From the NCBI RefSeq assembly GCF_040549485.1, contig NZ_JBEPTK010000006.1:186001-250000 (forward strand): DNA of 64,000 nt, given 5' to 3'. Below the pieces are notes generated by a model. That model saw nothing but the letters and a program-made list of their open reading frames with translations. It did not search any database and was not told the DNA's origin. The position numbers were made by a program, and so were the translations under genes. Each line of letters opens with the position of its first letter. The stretch's first letter is position 1. The stretch comes from Constrictibacter sp. MBR-5 (GTDB lineage: Bacteria; Pseudomonadota; Alphaproteobacteria; JAJUGE01). This document shows, piece after piece, positions 28,304 through 37,969 of the stretch.

Positions 28304-30535
28304 ATGAACCAGGTTCCCGCCATCGCCCAGCAGATCTGGGACATGAAGTACCGGCTGAAGGGACCGGACGGCGCGCCCCTGGAGGCCACCGTCCAGGACA
28401 CCTGGCGCCGGGTCGCCCGCGCGCTCGCCGCCGTCGAGGCGCCCGAGCGGCGGGCGGAATCGGAGGCGGCCTTCTACGACGCGCTGGACGGTTACGGCTT
28501 CGTGCCGGCGGGGCGCATTCTGGCCGGCGCCGGCACCGACCGCCGGGTGACTCTCTTCAACTGCTTCGTCATGGGCACGATCCCCGACGATATGACGGGC
28601 ATCTTCGACCAGTTGAAGGAAGCCGCGCTGACCATGCAGCAGGGCGGCGGCATCGGCTACGACTTCTCCACCCTGCGGCCGCGCGGCGCGCCGGTGAAGG
28701 GTGTCGGCGCCGACGCCTCGGGGCCGGTCACCTTCATGGACGTCTGGGACTCGATGTGCCGGGCGATCATGAGTGCCGGCTCCCGCCGCGGCGCCATGAT
28801 GGCGACCCTGCGCTGCGACCATCCCGACATCGAGGAGTTCATCGACGCCAAGCGCGATCCGGCGCGGCTGCGCAACTTTAACCTGTCCGTCCTGGTCACC
28901 GACGCCTTCATGGACGCCGTGGACCGTGACCTGCCCTGGGATCTCGTGTTCGACGGCCGCACCTACCGCACCGTGCCCGCGCGCGGGCTGTGGGAACGGA
29001 TCATGCGGGGGACCTACGCCTATGCGGAACCCGGCGTCATCTTCATCGACCGCATCAACCGCCTGAACAATCTGCACTATTGCGAGACCATCCAGGCGAC
29101 GAACCCGTGCGGCGAGCAGCCCCTGCCCCCCTACGGCGCCTGCCTCCTCGGGTCGATCAATCTGGCGCGGCTCGTCGTCCAGCCCTTCGGGCCGGAGGCG
29201 CGGCTCGACGGCGAACGGCTGAAGTCGCTGGTCGCCACGGCCGTCCGCATGATGGACAATGTCGTCGACGCCTCCAACTTCCCGCTGCCGCAGCAGGCGC
29301 AGGAGGCACGCGCCAAACGGCGCATAGGTCTGGGCGTCACCGGCCTCGCCGATGCGCTCGCCCTGTGCCGCGTGCGCTACGGCAGCGAGGAGTCGCTCCG
29401 CCTGACGGGCGAGTGGCTCGCGGCGGTGCGGCGCGAGGCCTATCTGGCGTCCACGGCGCTCGCCGCGGAGAAGGGTCCCTTCCCGCTCTTCGACCGCGAG
29501 CCATTCCTGGCGGGCGAGAATGTCCGCACGCTCGATCCGGACGTGCGCGCGGCCATCGCCGAACACGGCATCCGCAATGCGCTCCTGACGTCGATCGCGC
29601 CCACCGGCACGATCTCGCTGTTCGCCGGCAACGTGTCGTCGGGGATCGAACCGATTTTCAGCTTCGCCTTCACCCGCGCCGTCCTGATGCCGGACGGCAG
29701 CCGGCGCGAAGAAGAGGTCGTCGACTACGCTGTCGCGGCGTGGCGGGAATCTGCGGGCGAGGAAGCGCTGCCGGACTGGTTCGTCGACGCCGGATCGCTG
29801 ACGCCGCACGAGCATGTCGCGATGCAGGCCGTGGCGCAGACCTATGTCGACAGTTCGATCTCCAAGACGATCAATCTGCCGGAGACGATCGGCTTCGACG
29901 CGTTCCAGGATGTCTACCTCGAAGCATGGCGCACCGGCTGCAAGGGCTGCACGACCTATCGGCCGAACGAGGTCACCGGCGCGGTGCTGACCGCGACCGG
30001 CGCCAAGGCAGCGGCGGCGGCCGGAGGGTCACTGCCGATGGCCCGGCCGGAGACCCTCCCCGGCAGCACCTACAAGATCAAATGGCCCGAGAGCGACCAT
30101 GCGATCTACATCACCCTCAACGACATCGTCGAGGATGGCCGCCGCCGCCCGTTCGAGGTGTTCATCAACTCCAAGAACATGGAGCACTACGCCTGGACCG
30201 TCGCCCTGACGCGGATGATCAGCGCCGTGTTTCGGCGCGGCGGCGACGTGGCCTTCGTGGTGGAGGAACTCAAGGCCGTGTTCGATCCGCGCGGCGGCCA
30301 GTGGATGGGCGGCCGCTACGTGCCCTCGCTCCTCGCCGCCATCGGCGACGTGATCGAGCGGCACATGGTGGAGATCGACTTCATGGCGACCTCGCCGCGA
30401 ACGCCGCGGACGGCGGACGTGACGCACGCCGGGTTGGCCCCCGTCGCCCAGTGCCCGAAATGCGGTTCGGCGGGACTGCTGCACCAGGAAGGCTGCGACC
30501 TCTGCACGGTCTGCGGCTATTCGAAGTGCGGCTGA
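28304..30535 (+). CDS. nrdJ: Adenosylcobalamin-dependent (class II) ribonucleotide reductase
   Basis: NrdJ reduces ribonucleotides to deoxyribonucleotides with a B12 cofactor, independent of oxygen. The 743-aa product has the first redox Cys in TLFNCFVMG, the conserved QGGGIGYDFSTLRPRG, the thiyl-radical Cys in NPCGEQPLPPYG, and TSIAPTGTISLFAGN. The C-terminus has paired cysteines (CPKCG and CTVCGYSKCG) that look like a zinc-binding tail. No B12 riboswitch is seen upstream; the gap to fcl is 27 bp. Confidence 0.95.
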   Translation: MNQVPAIAQQIWDMKYRLKGPDGAPLEATVQDTWRRVARALAAVEAPERRAESEAAFYDALDGYGFVPAGRILAGAGTDRRVTLFNCFVMGTIPDDMTGIFDQLKEAALTMQQGGGIGYDFSTLRPRGAPVKGVGADASGPVTFMDVWDSMCRAIMSAGSRRGAMMATLRCDHPDIEEFIDAKRDPARLRNFNLSVLVTDAFMDAVDRDLPWDLVFDGRTYRTVPARGLWERIMRGTYAYAEPGVIFIDRINRLNNLHYCETIQATNPCGEQPLPPYGACLLGSINLARLVVQPFGPEARLDGERLKSLVATAVRMMDNVVDASNFPLPQQAQEARAKRRIGLGVTGLADALALCRVRYGSEESLRLTGEWLAAVRREAYLASTALAAEKGPFPLFDREPFLAGENVRTLDPDVRAAIAEHGIRNALLTSIAPTGTISLFAGNVSSGIEPIFSFAFTRAVLMPDGSRREEEVVDYAVAAWRESAGEEALPDWFVDAGSLTPHEHVAMQAVAQTYVDSSISKTINLPETIGFDAFQDVYLEAWRTGCKGCTTYRPNEVTGAVLTATGAKAAAAAGGSLPMARPETLPGSTYKIKWPESDHAIYITLNDIVEDGRRRPFEVFINSKNMEHYAWTVALTRMISAVFRRGGDVAFVVEELKAVFDPRGGQWMGGRYVPSLLAAIGDVIERHMVEIDFMATSPRTPRTADVTHAGLAPVAQCPKCGSAGLLHQEGCDLCTVCGYSKCG

Positions 30536-30536
30536 A

Positions 30537-31322
30537 ATGAGCGGCCGATTCCCCGACAAGGCGGCCGCGCGGCGGCACGTCTGGGAGCGGCTGGAGCGTG
30601 AGGGCGCCGCCCGGCCGCCCCTCCCCGCGCATGGGCGCATCCCGAATTTCGACGGCGCCGACACGGCCGCCCGACGACTCTTCACGCTAGCACCTTGGCG
30701 CGACGCCGGGCGGATCAAGGTCAATCCGGACACCGCGCAGTTCCATGTCCGCCTGGAAGCCCTCAGGCGCGGCATCGAGGTCTATGTGGCGACGCCGCGA
30801 CTGGCGGCGGGCTTCCGGCGCATCGATCCGGCGCGGATACCGGCGGAGCGCCTCGCCGAGGCGGCGGACCGACGGACGTGGGATGCCTGGAGCGCCGAAG
30901 TCGACCTCGGCGCGCTGCCGCAGATGGACGCCATCGTCTGCGGTTCGGTCGCCGTCGGCCCGGACGGCGGGCGCGCCGGCAAGGGCGCCGGCTACAGCGA
31001 CCTCGAGTTCGCCATCCTCATGGAACTCGGGCAACGCCCGGTGCCCGTGGCGACGACCGTGCACGACCTGCAGGTCGTCGAAGCCTTTCCGACAGAGGAC
31101 ATCGACCAGCGGCTATCCGCGATCGTGACGCCGACACGTGCGATGGAGGTTTCCGCCACCGCCGTTCAGCCGGCGTGCATCGACTGGCAGAGGCTGACGG
31201 AGGCCGATATCGCGGCGATGCCGGTCGTGGCGGCCCTCAGAGAGCGTCCGAGCGGCGGCGTTCCTTCTCGGCGGCGGCCTGATCGGCCTTCGACTTCACC
31301 CATGCCTCCTGGCCGGAGGTGA
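30537..31322 (+). CDS. 5-formyltetrahydrofolate cyclo-ligase family protein
   Basis: A 261-aa protein of the MTHFS fold. KVNPDTAQFHVRLEALRRG and GKGAGYSDLEFAILMELG, the counterpart of the GRGGGYYD substrate/ATP motif, support the family; GYSD differs from the canonical GYYD, so it may be a divergent member. It starts one base after the nrdJ stop. The last 28 or so residues are Arg/Pro/Ser-rich and overlap the end of the convergent lipoprotein gene by 86 bp, so the C-terminal tail is probably not part of the fold. Confidence 0.8.
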   Translation: MSGRFPDKAAARRHVWERLEREGAARPPLPAHGRIPNFDGADTAARRLFTLAPWRDAGRIKVNPDTAQFHVRLEALRRGIEVYVATPRLAAGFRRIDPARIPAERLAEAADRRTWDAWSAEVDLGALPQMDAIVCGSVAVGPDGGRAGKGAGYSDLEFAILMELGQRPVPVATTVHDLQVVEAFPTEDIDQRLSAIVTPTRAMEVSATAVQPACIDWQRLTEADIAAMPVVAALRERPSGGVPSRRRPDRPSTSPMPPGRR

Positions 31323-31920
31323 GCGTCCAGACGACCATCCGCTTCAGGACCCGGCCGAGCGCCTCGTCGAACGCAGCGATGGTCGAGGACATGTCGTCGA
31401 TGTCGGCCGGTGCCGCGTCGCGGAACTCGCTCGCGGCCACGATGGTCCGCTCCGGCATCTTCACGAGCTTGGCGTCGATGCCGACGACGGCCTGACCGGA
31501 GAACGCCTCCGCCTGAAACTCACGCAGCTCCGTCTTCAGGATGAAGTCTGAGCGCAGGCCGATGGAGGCGCGGCCGACGGAGACGATGCGGCGGGAGTTC
31601 TCGAAGGACTCCACCATCAAGGTCTGCATCATCATCGGCGCGACGTCCGTCCAACTCGCGCGCGCGTAATAGTCGAAGCTTGTCGGCCCCGGCTTCACGG
31701 CGATGCGCGTGGTGTTCAGCGCAGCCGCGGCGAACGGCACTTCCAGCGTGAGCTGCCAATCGACGACCGGCAGGTCGGGGGTGAACGTGCTCTTCGGCGT
31801 CAGCGTATAGAGCAGCGGCGCGGGCCCCTGCCCCGGGACCAGACGGGCGCATGCCGCCGACAGCAGGACGATCGCGACGGCGGCGAAGGCCGCCAGGGTT
31901 CGCTTACTGTTTGGCCTCAT
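31237..31920 (-). CDS. ABC-type transport auxiliary lipoprotein (PqiC-like)
   Basis: A 227-aa lipoprotein with signal peptide and lipobox LSAAC (Cys about 24), so it is probably lipidated and held in the outer membrane or periplasm. The body fits the LysM-free PqiC/MlaB-adjacent auxiliary family that follows MlaE-F-D genes in alphaproteobacteria (YTLTPKSTFTPDLP, ARASWTDVAPMMMQTLMVESFE). The C-terminal 20 residues are charged. It overlaps mlaD by 17 bp and the convergent cyclo-ligase gene by 86 bp. Confidence 0.85.
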   Translation of the reverse strand: MRPNSKRTLAAFAAVAIVLLSAACARLVPGQGPAPLLYTLTPKSTFTPDLPVVDWQLTLEVPFAAAALNTTRIAVKPGPTSFDYYARASWTDVAPMMMQTLMVESFENSRRIVSVGRASIGLRSDFILKTELREFQAEAFSGQAVVGIDAKLVKMPERTIVAASEFRDAAPADIDDMSSTIAAFDEALGRVLKRMVVWTLTSGQEAWVKSKADQAAAEKERRRSDAL

Positions 31921-32914
31921 ACCCGTCCTGCTGGCTGCCGAAGATGAAACGCGCGGGATCGCGCCGAATGTCGGTGGTGACGCGGCTGAGACCGCTGACC
32001 AGCTGGCGCAGCTCGTTGACGAATGCCGACAGCTCGTAGAGGCCCGTGCTGGTGAAGTCGCGGATCGGCCCGCGATTCTCTTCGATCATGCGCTGGACGT
32101 CGCGTGCCACGGTGGTCGCTGTGGCAGCGGTACGCCGCAGTTCCTGCAGGACCTTCTGGCCGTCCGCACCGAGCCCGGTGACGGCGCCGTCGACGCTCTT
32201 CGCGACCTTGTTCACCGTCCCGATGGTCTGGACGAGGTCCTTCTCGACCTGCTCCGCCAGACGGCCCATGGCCTCGCTCGACGACCGCAGTTCGGCGAGG
32301 GTGACCGACGCGTCCTCGATCGTGCGCGCGATGTTGGGGGACTCGGCGGCGAGCATTCCGGAGAAGATCTGCAGGTTCTGCATGGTCTCCGAGAACGCCT
32401 CGCGGTTCTCCGGCCGCAGGATATCCTGGGCCTGCACGATCAGCGCGCTGACCGTTTCCACCAGAGCCGGTGCACCTTCCAGCAGCCGTTCGAGCTGCGA
32501 CGGCGTCGACGGGATGACCGGAAGACGCTGTTCGGCGGTCTTCTGCAGGGGCGGCGCCTGGTTGGTGCCGCCGCTCAGCATGACCAGGGAGCCGCCGGTG
32601 AGACCCTGCATCTCCAGGCTCGCCTCGGTGTCGGCCTTGATCGGCGTGTCCTCCTGGACGCGCACCGTCACGCGGATGCGGTCGACGTTCTGCGGATCGA
32701 TCTTGATCTCGTCGACATCGCCGACAGTCACACCGCGATAGCTGACCGAGCTGCCCTGCTTCAGCCCGCTCACCGAGCCAGTGAAGTAGATGTCGTAGCG
32801 GTCGTACGCCATCTGCGACCGGAACTCGGCGATCCACAGGGTGAAGCCGATCAGGCCGAAGAACAGGACCAGCACGAAGGCGCCGACCGCGATGTAGTTC
32901 GCTCGCGTCTCCAT
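31904..32914 (-). CDS. mlaD: MlaD family MCE-domain lipid transport protein
   Basis: This 336-aa protein is anchored by an N-terminal helix (YIAVGAFVLVLFFGLIGFTLWIA), followed by the MCE domain (YDIYFTGSVSGLKQGSSVSYRGVTVG) and a long helical tail. MlaD-type proteins form hexameric rings that shuttle lipids between the inner and outer membrane. It lies 3 bp after mlaF in the same minus-strand operon. Confidence 0.93.
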   Translation of the reverse strand: METRANYIAVGAFVLVLFFGLIGFTLWIAEFRSQMAYDRYDIYFTGSVSGLKQGSSVSYRGVTVGDVDEIKIDPQNVDRIRVTVRVQEDTPIKADTEASLEMQGLTGGSLVMLSGGTNQAPPLQKTAEQRLPVIPSTPSQLERLLEGAPALVETVSALIVQAQDILRPENREAFSETMQNLQIFSGMLAAESPNIARTIEDASVTLAELRSSSEAMGRLAEQVEKDLVQTIGTVNKVAKSVDGAVTGLGADGQKVLQELRRTAATATTVARDVQRMIEENRGPIRDFTSTGLYELSAFVNELRQLVSGLSRVTTDIRRDPARFIFGSQQDGYEAKQ

Positions 32915-32917
32915 GGG

Positions 32918-33748
32918 CTATTTCGCCTCCTCGGCAAACGTCGGAATGCGTGAATCCGCTTGGGCGGCCATGGCCGCCGCACGGCCCCGCGGCCCCCGGA
33001 AATATTCCTTGATCCAGGGATGATCGTCCCGCTCCAGCTCGGCCAGGGTGCCGACGCGCGTGCGCTTGTCGATCAGCACGGCGATCCGGTCGCAGATGGC
33101 GTAGAGGCTGTCGAGGTCGTGGGTGACCATCACGACGGTCAGGCCGAGCGAGCGCTGCAGGTCGCCGATCAGCGCATCGAACTTCGACGCGCCGATCGGA
33201 TCGAGCCCGGCGGTCGGCTCGTCGAGGAACAGCAGGTCGGGATCGAGCGCCAGGGCCCGGGCCAGACCGGCGCGCTTCTTCATGCCGCCCGAGAGCTCGG
33301 CCGGATACTTGTGGGCCGCATCAGGCGGCAGCCCCGCGAGCGCGATCTTCAGCGCGACGATGTCCGCGCGCAGGTCGGCGCCGATACGGGTATGCTCCTT
33401 CAGCGGGACCTCGATGTTCTCGGCCACGGTCAGCGAACTGAACAGGGCGCCATCCTGGAAGAGGACACCCCAGTGCCGGCGGAGCCGCCGCGCCGCCTCG
33501 CCCTGCAGCGTGCGCACGTCAAGGCCCAGCACTTCGACCTCGCCGGCGGCCGGGTCGATCAGACCGATGATCTCCTTCAGGAGGACGGACTTGCCGGTGC
33601 CGGAGCCGCCGACCACCCCGAGGACCTCGCCCCGCCGGACGTCGAGGTCCAGGCCGTCGTGAATGACGGCGCTGCCGAACTGGGTGCGCAGGCCCCGCAC
33701 CCGGATCGCGTAATCGCCGCGTCCGTCCGGGCGCTCCATGCCGCTCAT
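32918..33748 (-). CDS. mlaF: Mla-type ABC transporter ATP-binding protein
   Basis: MlaF energises the MlaE-MlaD lipid transporter. The 276-aa product has Walker A GGSGTGKS, the Q-loop LFQDGALFSSLTV, signature LSGGMKKRAGLARAL, Walker B LLFLDEPTAGLDP and the switch His in VTHDLDSL. Start 33748 overlaps the mlaE stop in ATGA. A C-terminal helical extension follows the nucleotide-binding fold. Confidence 0.94.
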   Translation of the reverse strand: MSGMERPDGRGDYAIRVRGLRTQFGSAVIHDGLDLDVRRGEVLGVVGGSGTGKSVLLKEIIGLIDPAAGEVEVLGLDVRTLQGEAARRLRRHWGVLFQDGALFSSLTVAENIEVPLKEHTRIGADLRADIVALKIALAGLPPDAAHKYPAELSGGMKKRAGLARALALDPDLLFLDEPTAGLDPIGASKFDALIGDLQRSLGLTVVMVTHDLDSLYAICDRIAVLIDKRTRVGTLAELERDDHPWIKEYFRGPRGRAAAMAAQADSRIPTFAEEAK

Positions 33749-34905
33749 ACGCCGATCACCGAGAAGAGGATCGACAGCATCGCGTCCACGACGATGACCA
33801 GGAAGATCGATTCGACCACGGAGCGCGTCGTGCGCTGGCCGACCGATTCCGCGCTCTGCGATACCTGCATGCCCTCGAAACACCCGACGACGCCGATAAT
33901 TCCAGCGAAGAGCGGCGCCTTGACGAGGCCGACGAACAAGGCGCTGGCGTCCACCGCACCCTGCAGCTGGGTCAGGAACTGGGCGAAGCCGATGTCGAGC
34001 GCCATCATCGACATCACCGCGCCGCCCAGGATGCCCATGATGTTCGCGTAGAAGGTCAGCAACGGCATCACGAGGATCAGCCCGAGCACGCGCGGCACCA
34101 CCAGCACGTCCACCGGGCTCATGCCGAGGGTATCGAGGGCGTCGATCTCCTGGTTCACCTTCATCGTGCCGATCTGCGCGGTGAAGGCGCTGCCCGACCG
34201 GCCGGCGACGATGATCGCGGTAATCAGCACGCCCATCTCGCGCAAGATCCCGACCGCGACGATGTTCACCGTGTAGATCTGCGCGCCGAAGCGCGCGAGC
34301 TGGTCGGAGCTCTGATAGGCGAGCACGATGCCGATCAGAAAGCTCAGCAGACCGACGATTGGCACGGCGTGGAGCCCGGTATGCTCCATCTGCGCGATGA
34401 GGGCCTTCCAGCGGATCCGCCACGGCCGCAGCACCGCGCCCAACAGCGCGACGGTGACGGCGCCGAGGAAGCTGAGGAGGTCGCGGCCGGTCGCCGCGAA
34501 CCCGACCGCATGCCGGCCCGTCCGGGCGAGCAGGCCGATCAGCGCGTTCGGCCGCCGGGGCGGCTCGGTTCGAACGTCGGGGCTGCGCGCGGCGGCCTCG
34601 AACAGCGTGCGATAATGGGGGTCCGCGACCTCGATCTCGACCTGCCCGCCCCCCGCCTCGAACGCCTGCCGCTTGTGCAGCAGGAAAAGCGCGCCGTTCG
34701 TATCGAGCGATTTGACGCCCTGCAGGTCGACGACGACGGATCGCGCACCCTCGGGATCGATCCGGTCCAGGGCCGCCGACGCGTCGGCCAGGGCTTCGGT
34801 GCTCCAGTCGCCCGAGAGGGCGAGCATCAGCACGTCGCCGTCCCGCCGCGCGGCGACACTGCCCGGTTCGATCGTTCCCGCCTGCTCGCCGTCCCGCACC
34901 ATCAA
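33745..34905 (-). CDS. mlaE: MlaE permease with N-terminal STAS domain
   Basis: A 386-aa fusion. Residues 1 to about 105 form a STAS/MlaB-like domain (VLMLALSGDWSTEALADASAAL, SLDTNGALFLLHKR), and the rest is the MlaE permease with five or six membrane helices and the conserved REMGVLITAIIVAGRSGSAFTAQIGTM-type core. In E. coli MlaB is a separate protein, so here the STAS partner is built in, a common alphaproteobacterial layout. The start is 34905 or the next ATG codon, 34902. It heads the mlaE-F-D-lipoprotein run. Confidence 0.92.
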   Translation of the reverse strand: MMVRDGEQAGTIEPGSVAARRDGDVLMLALSGDWSTEALADASAALDRIDPEGARSVVVDLQGVKSLDTNGALFLLHKRQAFEAGGGQVEIEVADPHYRTLFEAAARSPDVRTEPPRRPNALIGLLARTGRHAVGFAATGRDLLSFLGAVTVALLGAVLRPWRIRWKALIAQMEHTGLHAVPIVGLLSFLIGIVLAYQSSDQLARFGAQIYTVNIVAVGILREMGVLITAIIVAGRSGSAFTAQIGTMKVNQEIDALDTLGMSPVDVLVVPRVLGLILVMPLLTFYANIMGILGGAVMSMMALDIGFAQFLTQLQGAVDASALFVGLVKAPLFAGIIGVVGCFEGMQVSQSAESVGQRTTRSVVESIFLVIVVDAMLSILFSVIGV

Positions 34906-35009
34906 GCCCGTCTATCCCCGCAGCCGGTCGCTGCGGTACCCGTGCGGAGATAGCACGACCCCCCCAGCGCCGGCCACCGCGACCGCCGGAGCGTGTGACC
35001 GATGCACGA

Positions 35010-36551
35010 TCAGAGGTCCCCCAGCAACTGCCGGGCCGCCGCGACGACGCCGTCCGAGCCGCCGCCGCTCGACAGATGCGGCCAGTTTTCCGGCGCGGTC
35101 AGGTTCGCGGCCTGAAGGCGGACCACCGCGGGCGTCGCATCCGAAGCGTCGCCCACCCGCGCGGCGACACGTGACACCAGCATTTCTGTTTCCGCCTCCA
35201 GCCAGATCGGACGCCATCGCGCACCCGTCCGGGCGGCGATATCGGCGAGGCCCTCGCGCTGCCACCGATCGCCGAAGACCGCGTCCGCCACGACGCTGTG
35301 GCCGGCCGACAGCGCGGCCTCCGCCATCTCGAACATCGTCTCGAACACGCGCCGGCTGGCGTCGGCGGTGTAGGCGCTCTGCGGCAGACGGTCCGTCTCG
35401 GCGACGCCGAACTGCCGCTTGCGCAGGACGTCGCTGCGCAGATGAACCGCGCCCGGTGCCGGGTCCAGCAGCGGCGCCAGGCGCGCCGCGAGGGTGGATT
35501 TGCCGGTACCGGAGAGCCCGCCGACCGCGACCAGGGTCGGCGTCTGTGGCGCGAGATAGCGCAGGGCCGCATCGAAATAGGCTCGCGCCTCGGCCCGCAG
35601 CACATCCCGCCGGGCCGGAACCGCCTGCGCGGTGCTCACCGCCACCTTCGCCCGTACCATTGCCCGCGCGGACAGGAAGAGCGGCAGGCACGCGAGGCCG
35701 GCAATTTCGTCGGCGGCGACCACGTAGCGATTGAAGAAGGCGTTCGACATCGCACGCAGATCGCGGTGCTCCAGGTCCATGAGGAGAAAGGCGACGTCGT
35801 AGAGGACGTCGATCCAGGCGAAACTCTCGTTGAACTCGATCGCGTCGAACAGGGTGGGGACGCCGTCGACCAGGCACACATTGCCGAGATGGAGATCGCC
35901 GTGGCAGCGCCTCACCTTCCCCGCGGCGCGCCGGGCATCCAGCAGTGGCGCGACGCGCTCGGACGCACCCCGGGTCGCCTCCCTGAGCGCCGCCGCTTCG
36001 GGCGGGGGAAACAGGTCCGGCGCATCCTCTAAGGCCGCGAGGTTCTCCCGCAGCATCTCGATGACGGACGTTGAACGCCCCCAGGGCGCCGCAGGGTCGA
36101 CCCGCTCGGCCCCGGCATGGAATCGGGCCACCTCGTCCGCGAGATCCACGACCAGCTCCCGGGTCATCTGGCCGCGCGTGGCGACGACGTCGAGCAGCCC
36201 CTCCTGGGGGAACCGCCGCATCATCACTACCCATTCGATCGCTTCGCCGGCGCCGCCCAACTGCAGCGCGCCGCTCGCCAGCCGGACGACGGGTTCGACC
36301 GACAGGTAGAGTTGCGGCGCGGTGCGCCGGTTCAGCTCCAGCTCCCGCCGGCACGCCTCTTCCCGACGTTTCAGGGTGGAATAGTCCATGTAGGGGAAGC
36401 GCACGGCGCGCTTCATCTTGCAGGCGCGGTCGCCGGCGAGGAAGACGATCGCACCGTGCGTCTCATGGCGCTCGACGGCAGCCCCGCCCCATGTGGCCGG
36501 ATCGCCGAGGAACGCCGTCACCGCCTGCTGTCGATCATCGCTGAATGGCAT
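35010..36551 (-). CDS. Aminoglycoside phosphotransferase-like / AAA ATPase fusion
   Basis: A 513-aa two-domain protein. The N-terminal half is APH/kinase-like: HGDLHLGN at 217-224 is the catalytic loop and DAIEFNES the metal-binding segment. The C-terminal half is a P-loop kinase-like domain with [10 protein letters not shown] (344-353) and a Zeta-toxin/AAA_33-like [12 protein letters not shown]. This architecture is widespread in proteobacteria as a COG0645/COG2187 fusion of unknown substrate. It sits between the dehydroquinase-like gene (30 bp upstream) and the mla genes. Confidence 0.85.
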   Translation of the reverse strand: MPFSDDRQQAVTAFLGDPATWGGAAVERHETHGAIVFLAGDRACKMKRAVRFPYMDYSTLKRREEACRRELELNRRTAPQLYLSVEPVVRLASGALQLGGAGEAIEWVVMMRRFPQEGLLDVVATRGQMTRELVVDLADEVARFHAGAERVDPAAPWGRSTSVIEMLRENLAALEDAPDLFPPPEAAALREATRGASERVAPLLDARRAAGKVRRCHGDLHLGNVCLVDGVPTLFDAIEFNESFAWIDVLYDVAFLLMDLEHRDLRAMSNAFFNRYVVAADEIAGLACLPLFLSARAMVRAKVAVSTAQAVPARRDVLRAEARAYFDAALRYLAPQTPTLVAVGGLSGTGKSTLAARLAPLLDPAPGAVHLRSDVLRKRQFGVAETDRLPQSAYTADASRRVFETMFEMAEAALSAGHSVVADAVFGDRWQREGLADIAARTGARWRPIWLEAETEMLVSRVAARVGDASDATPAVVRLQAANLTAPENWPHLSSGGGSDGVVAAARQLLGDL

Positions 36552-36581
36552 CCGCTTCAGATAGAGGTGCGCGCTGCCGCC

Positions 36582-37043
36582 TTAAACCTCGGTCTCGCGC
36601 ATTCTGCCGGCGATCACACGCATCAGCCCGTCCAGGCCGAGGATGTAGGCGTACGGGCCCAGTCCGGCGATCATTCCGTCGGCCGTTTCCGCCATGACCG
36701 AGGTCCGGCCGCGCCGTTCGATATTGGTCATGTGCACTTCCACATACGGCAGCCGCACGGCCCGCAGGCAGTCCGCCAGTGCATGCCCGCCGAGCAGGAA
36801 CCCCGCGGGGTTCATCAGCAGGCCGTGGCAGCCCGCCTCCGCCGCGGCATAGATCCGGTCGACGGCCACGCCTTCGATGTTCGTGTAGAAGATATCCAGC
36901 CGACAGCCGCGCGCCGCCGCCGCGGTCAGCAGCATCGCATCCAGCTCGGTGGCCGTCATGGTCCCGTAGAGCTCGGGCTGCCGGCGGCCGAGCCAGTTCA
37001 TGTTGGCGCCCTGCACCAGCAGGATCGAAACCGCATCTGCCAT
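36582..37043 (-). CDS. Type II 3-dehydroquinate dehydratase-like protein, active-site His missing
   Basis: A 153-aa protein with the flavodoxin-like type II dehydroquinase fold. Conserved are the opening [10 protein letters not shown] (usual NGPNLNLLG), Arg20/21, Tyr26 in PELYGT, Asn78 in MNPAGF, Glu102/His104 in EVHMTN and Arg113. The segment normally reading THTS, with a conserved His, is here FLLGGH, so that His is Leu84. This suggests altered or lost shikimate activity. No aro genes are adjacent. Confidence 0.75.
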   Translation of the reverse strand: MADAVSILLVQGANMNWLGRRQPELYGTMTATELDAMLLTAAAARGCRLDIFYTNIEGVAVDRIYAAAEAGCHGLLMNPAGFLLGGHALADCLRAVRLPYVEVHMTNIERRGRTSVMAETADGMIAGLGPYAYILGLDGLMRVIAGRMRETEV

Positions 37044-37088
37044 TCCGCCCCACCTCCGTCACGCGCGCGCAACGCAAGCTTTACAGGA

Positions 37089-37122
37089 CGGTCGCGAAAC
37101 GGTCACCCGCGTCGCCTAGGGT
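37089..37122 (+). promoter_or_regulatory. Pho-box-like direct repeat upstream of phnC
   Basis: CGGTCGC (37089-37095) and CGGTCAC (37100-37106) are 7-bp direct repeats spaced 11 bp start to start, the period of a Pho box (CTGTCAT-N4-CTGTCAT). A weak -10 (TAGGGT, 37117-37122) follows 10 bp later. The phnC start lies 33 bp on. PhoB control is inferred; phosphonate genes are often under PhoB. Confidence 0.5.
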
Positions 37123-37154
37123 CCGCGCAGCCCAAATGGCATGGAGGCAACCGG

Positions 37155-37952
37155 ATGCTGGAACTGCGACAGGTCACAAAGCGCTTCGGCCGCGTGACCG
37201 CAGTCGACGGCGTCTCCCTGACCGTGCCAGCCGGACAGATGCTGGCGATCATCGGTCGCTCCGGCGCCGGCAAGTCGACCCTCCTTCGTCTCGTCAATCG
37301 CCTGCACGATCCGAGTTCGGGGAATATTCTGTTCGACGGGACCGAGACGACGGCGGTGCGCGGACGCGAACTGCGTGCCTGGCGCAGCACCTGCGCGATG
37401 ATCTTCCAACAGTTCAACCTCGTGGACCGGCTCGACGTGCTGACGAACGTGCTGGTCGGGCGCCTGAGCCACCGCGGGACACTGCCGACGCTGTTCAAGC
37501 TGTTCACGGCGGAAGAGCGGGCGCGCGCCATTCTGGCGCTGCATCGCCTCGGACTCGCAGAGCAGGCGCTGCAGCGCGCCGAGACACTGTCCGGCGGGCA
37601 GCAGCAGCGCGTCGCCATCGCGCGCGCCCTCGTGCAGGAACCCCGCGTGCTCCTCGCCGACGAGCCCATCGCCTCACTCGATCCCGCCAACGCTCAGCTC
37701 GTCATGGAAGCGCTGCGCAGGATCAACCGCGAAGACGGGCTGACCGTCGTCTGCAACCTGCATCAGGTGGAGACGGCGCGCGCCTTCTGCGACCGGATCG
37801 TCGGCATGGCGCACGGTCGCATCGTCTTCGACGGCCTGCCCGGCCAGCTGAGCGGCGCGGCGGTCCGCGAGATCTATGGTGCCGAAGTCGACGAGCGTCA
37901 CACCGAACCCATGTTCGCTCCGGCTGCCGGGGCGGTCCCAGCCTACGCTTGA
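37155..37952 (+). CDS. phnC: Phosphonate ABC transporter ATP-binding protein
   Basis: PhnC powers phosphonate import. The 265-aa product has Walker A GRSGAGKS (34-41), Q-loop [22 protein letters not shown] (a PhnC hallmark), signature [15 protein letters not shown], Walker [13 protein letters not shown] and the switch in CNLHQVE. GGAGG lies 8 bp before ATG 37155. It leads the phnC-D-E-E-N run, behind a Pho-box-like repeat. Confidence 0.95.
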   Translation: MLELRQVTKRFGRVTAVDGVSLTVPAGQMLAIIGRSGAGKSTLLRLVNRLHDPSSGNILFDGTETTAVRGRELRAWRSTCAMIFQQFNLVDRLDVLTNVLVGRLSHRGTLPTLFKLFTAEERARAILALHRLGLAEQALQRAETLSGGQQQRVAIARALVQEPRVLLADEPIASLDPANAQLVMEALRRINREDGLTVVCNLHQVETARAFCDRIVGMAHGRIVFDGLPGQLSGAAVREIYGAEVDERHTEPMFAPAAGAVPAYA

Positions 37953-37969
37953 AATTCAGGAGAGATCAG

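Noticed and set aside
26867-29815. A 982-codon minus-strand frame opposite gmd, fcl and nrdJ
   Set aside because: Antisense shadow in GC-rich DNA; the plus-strand proteins carry clear catalytic motifs.
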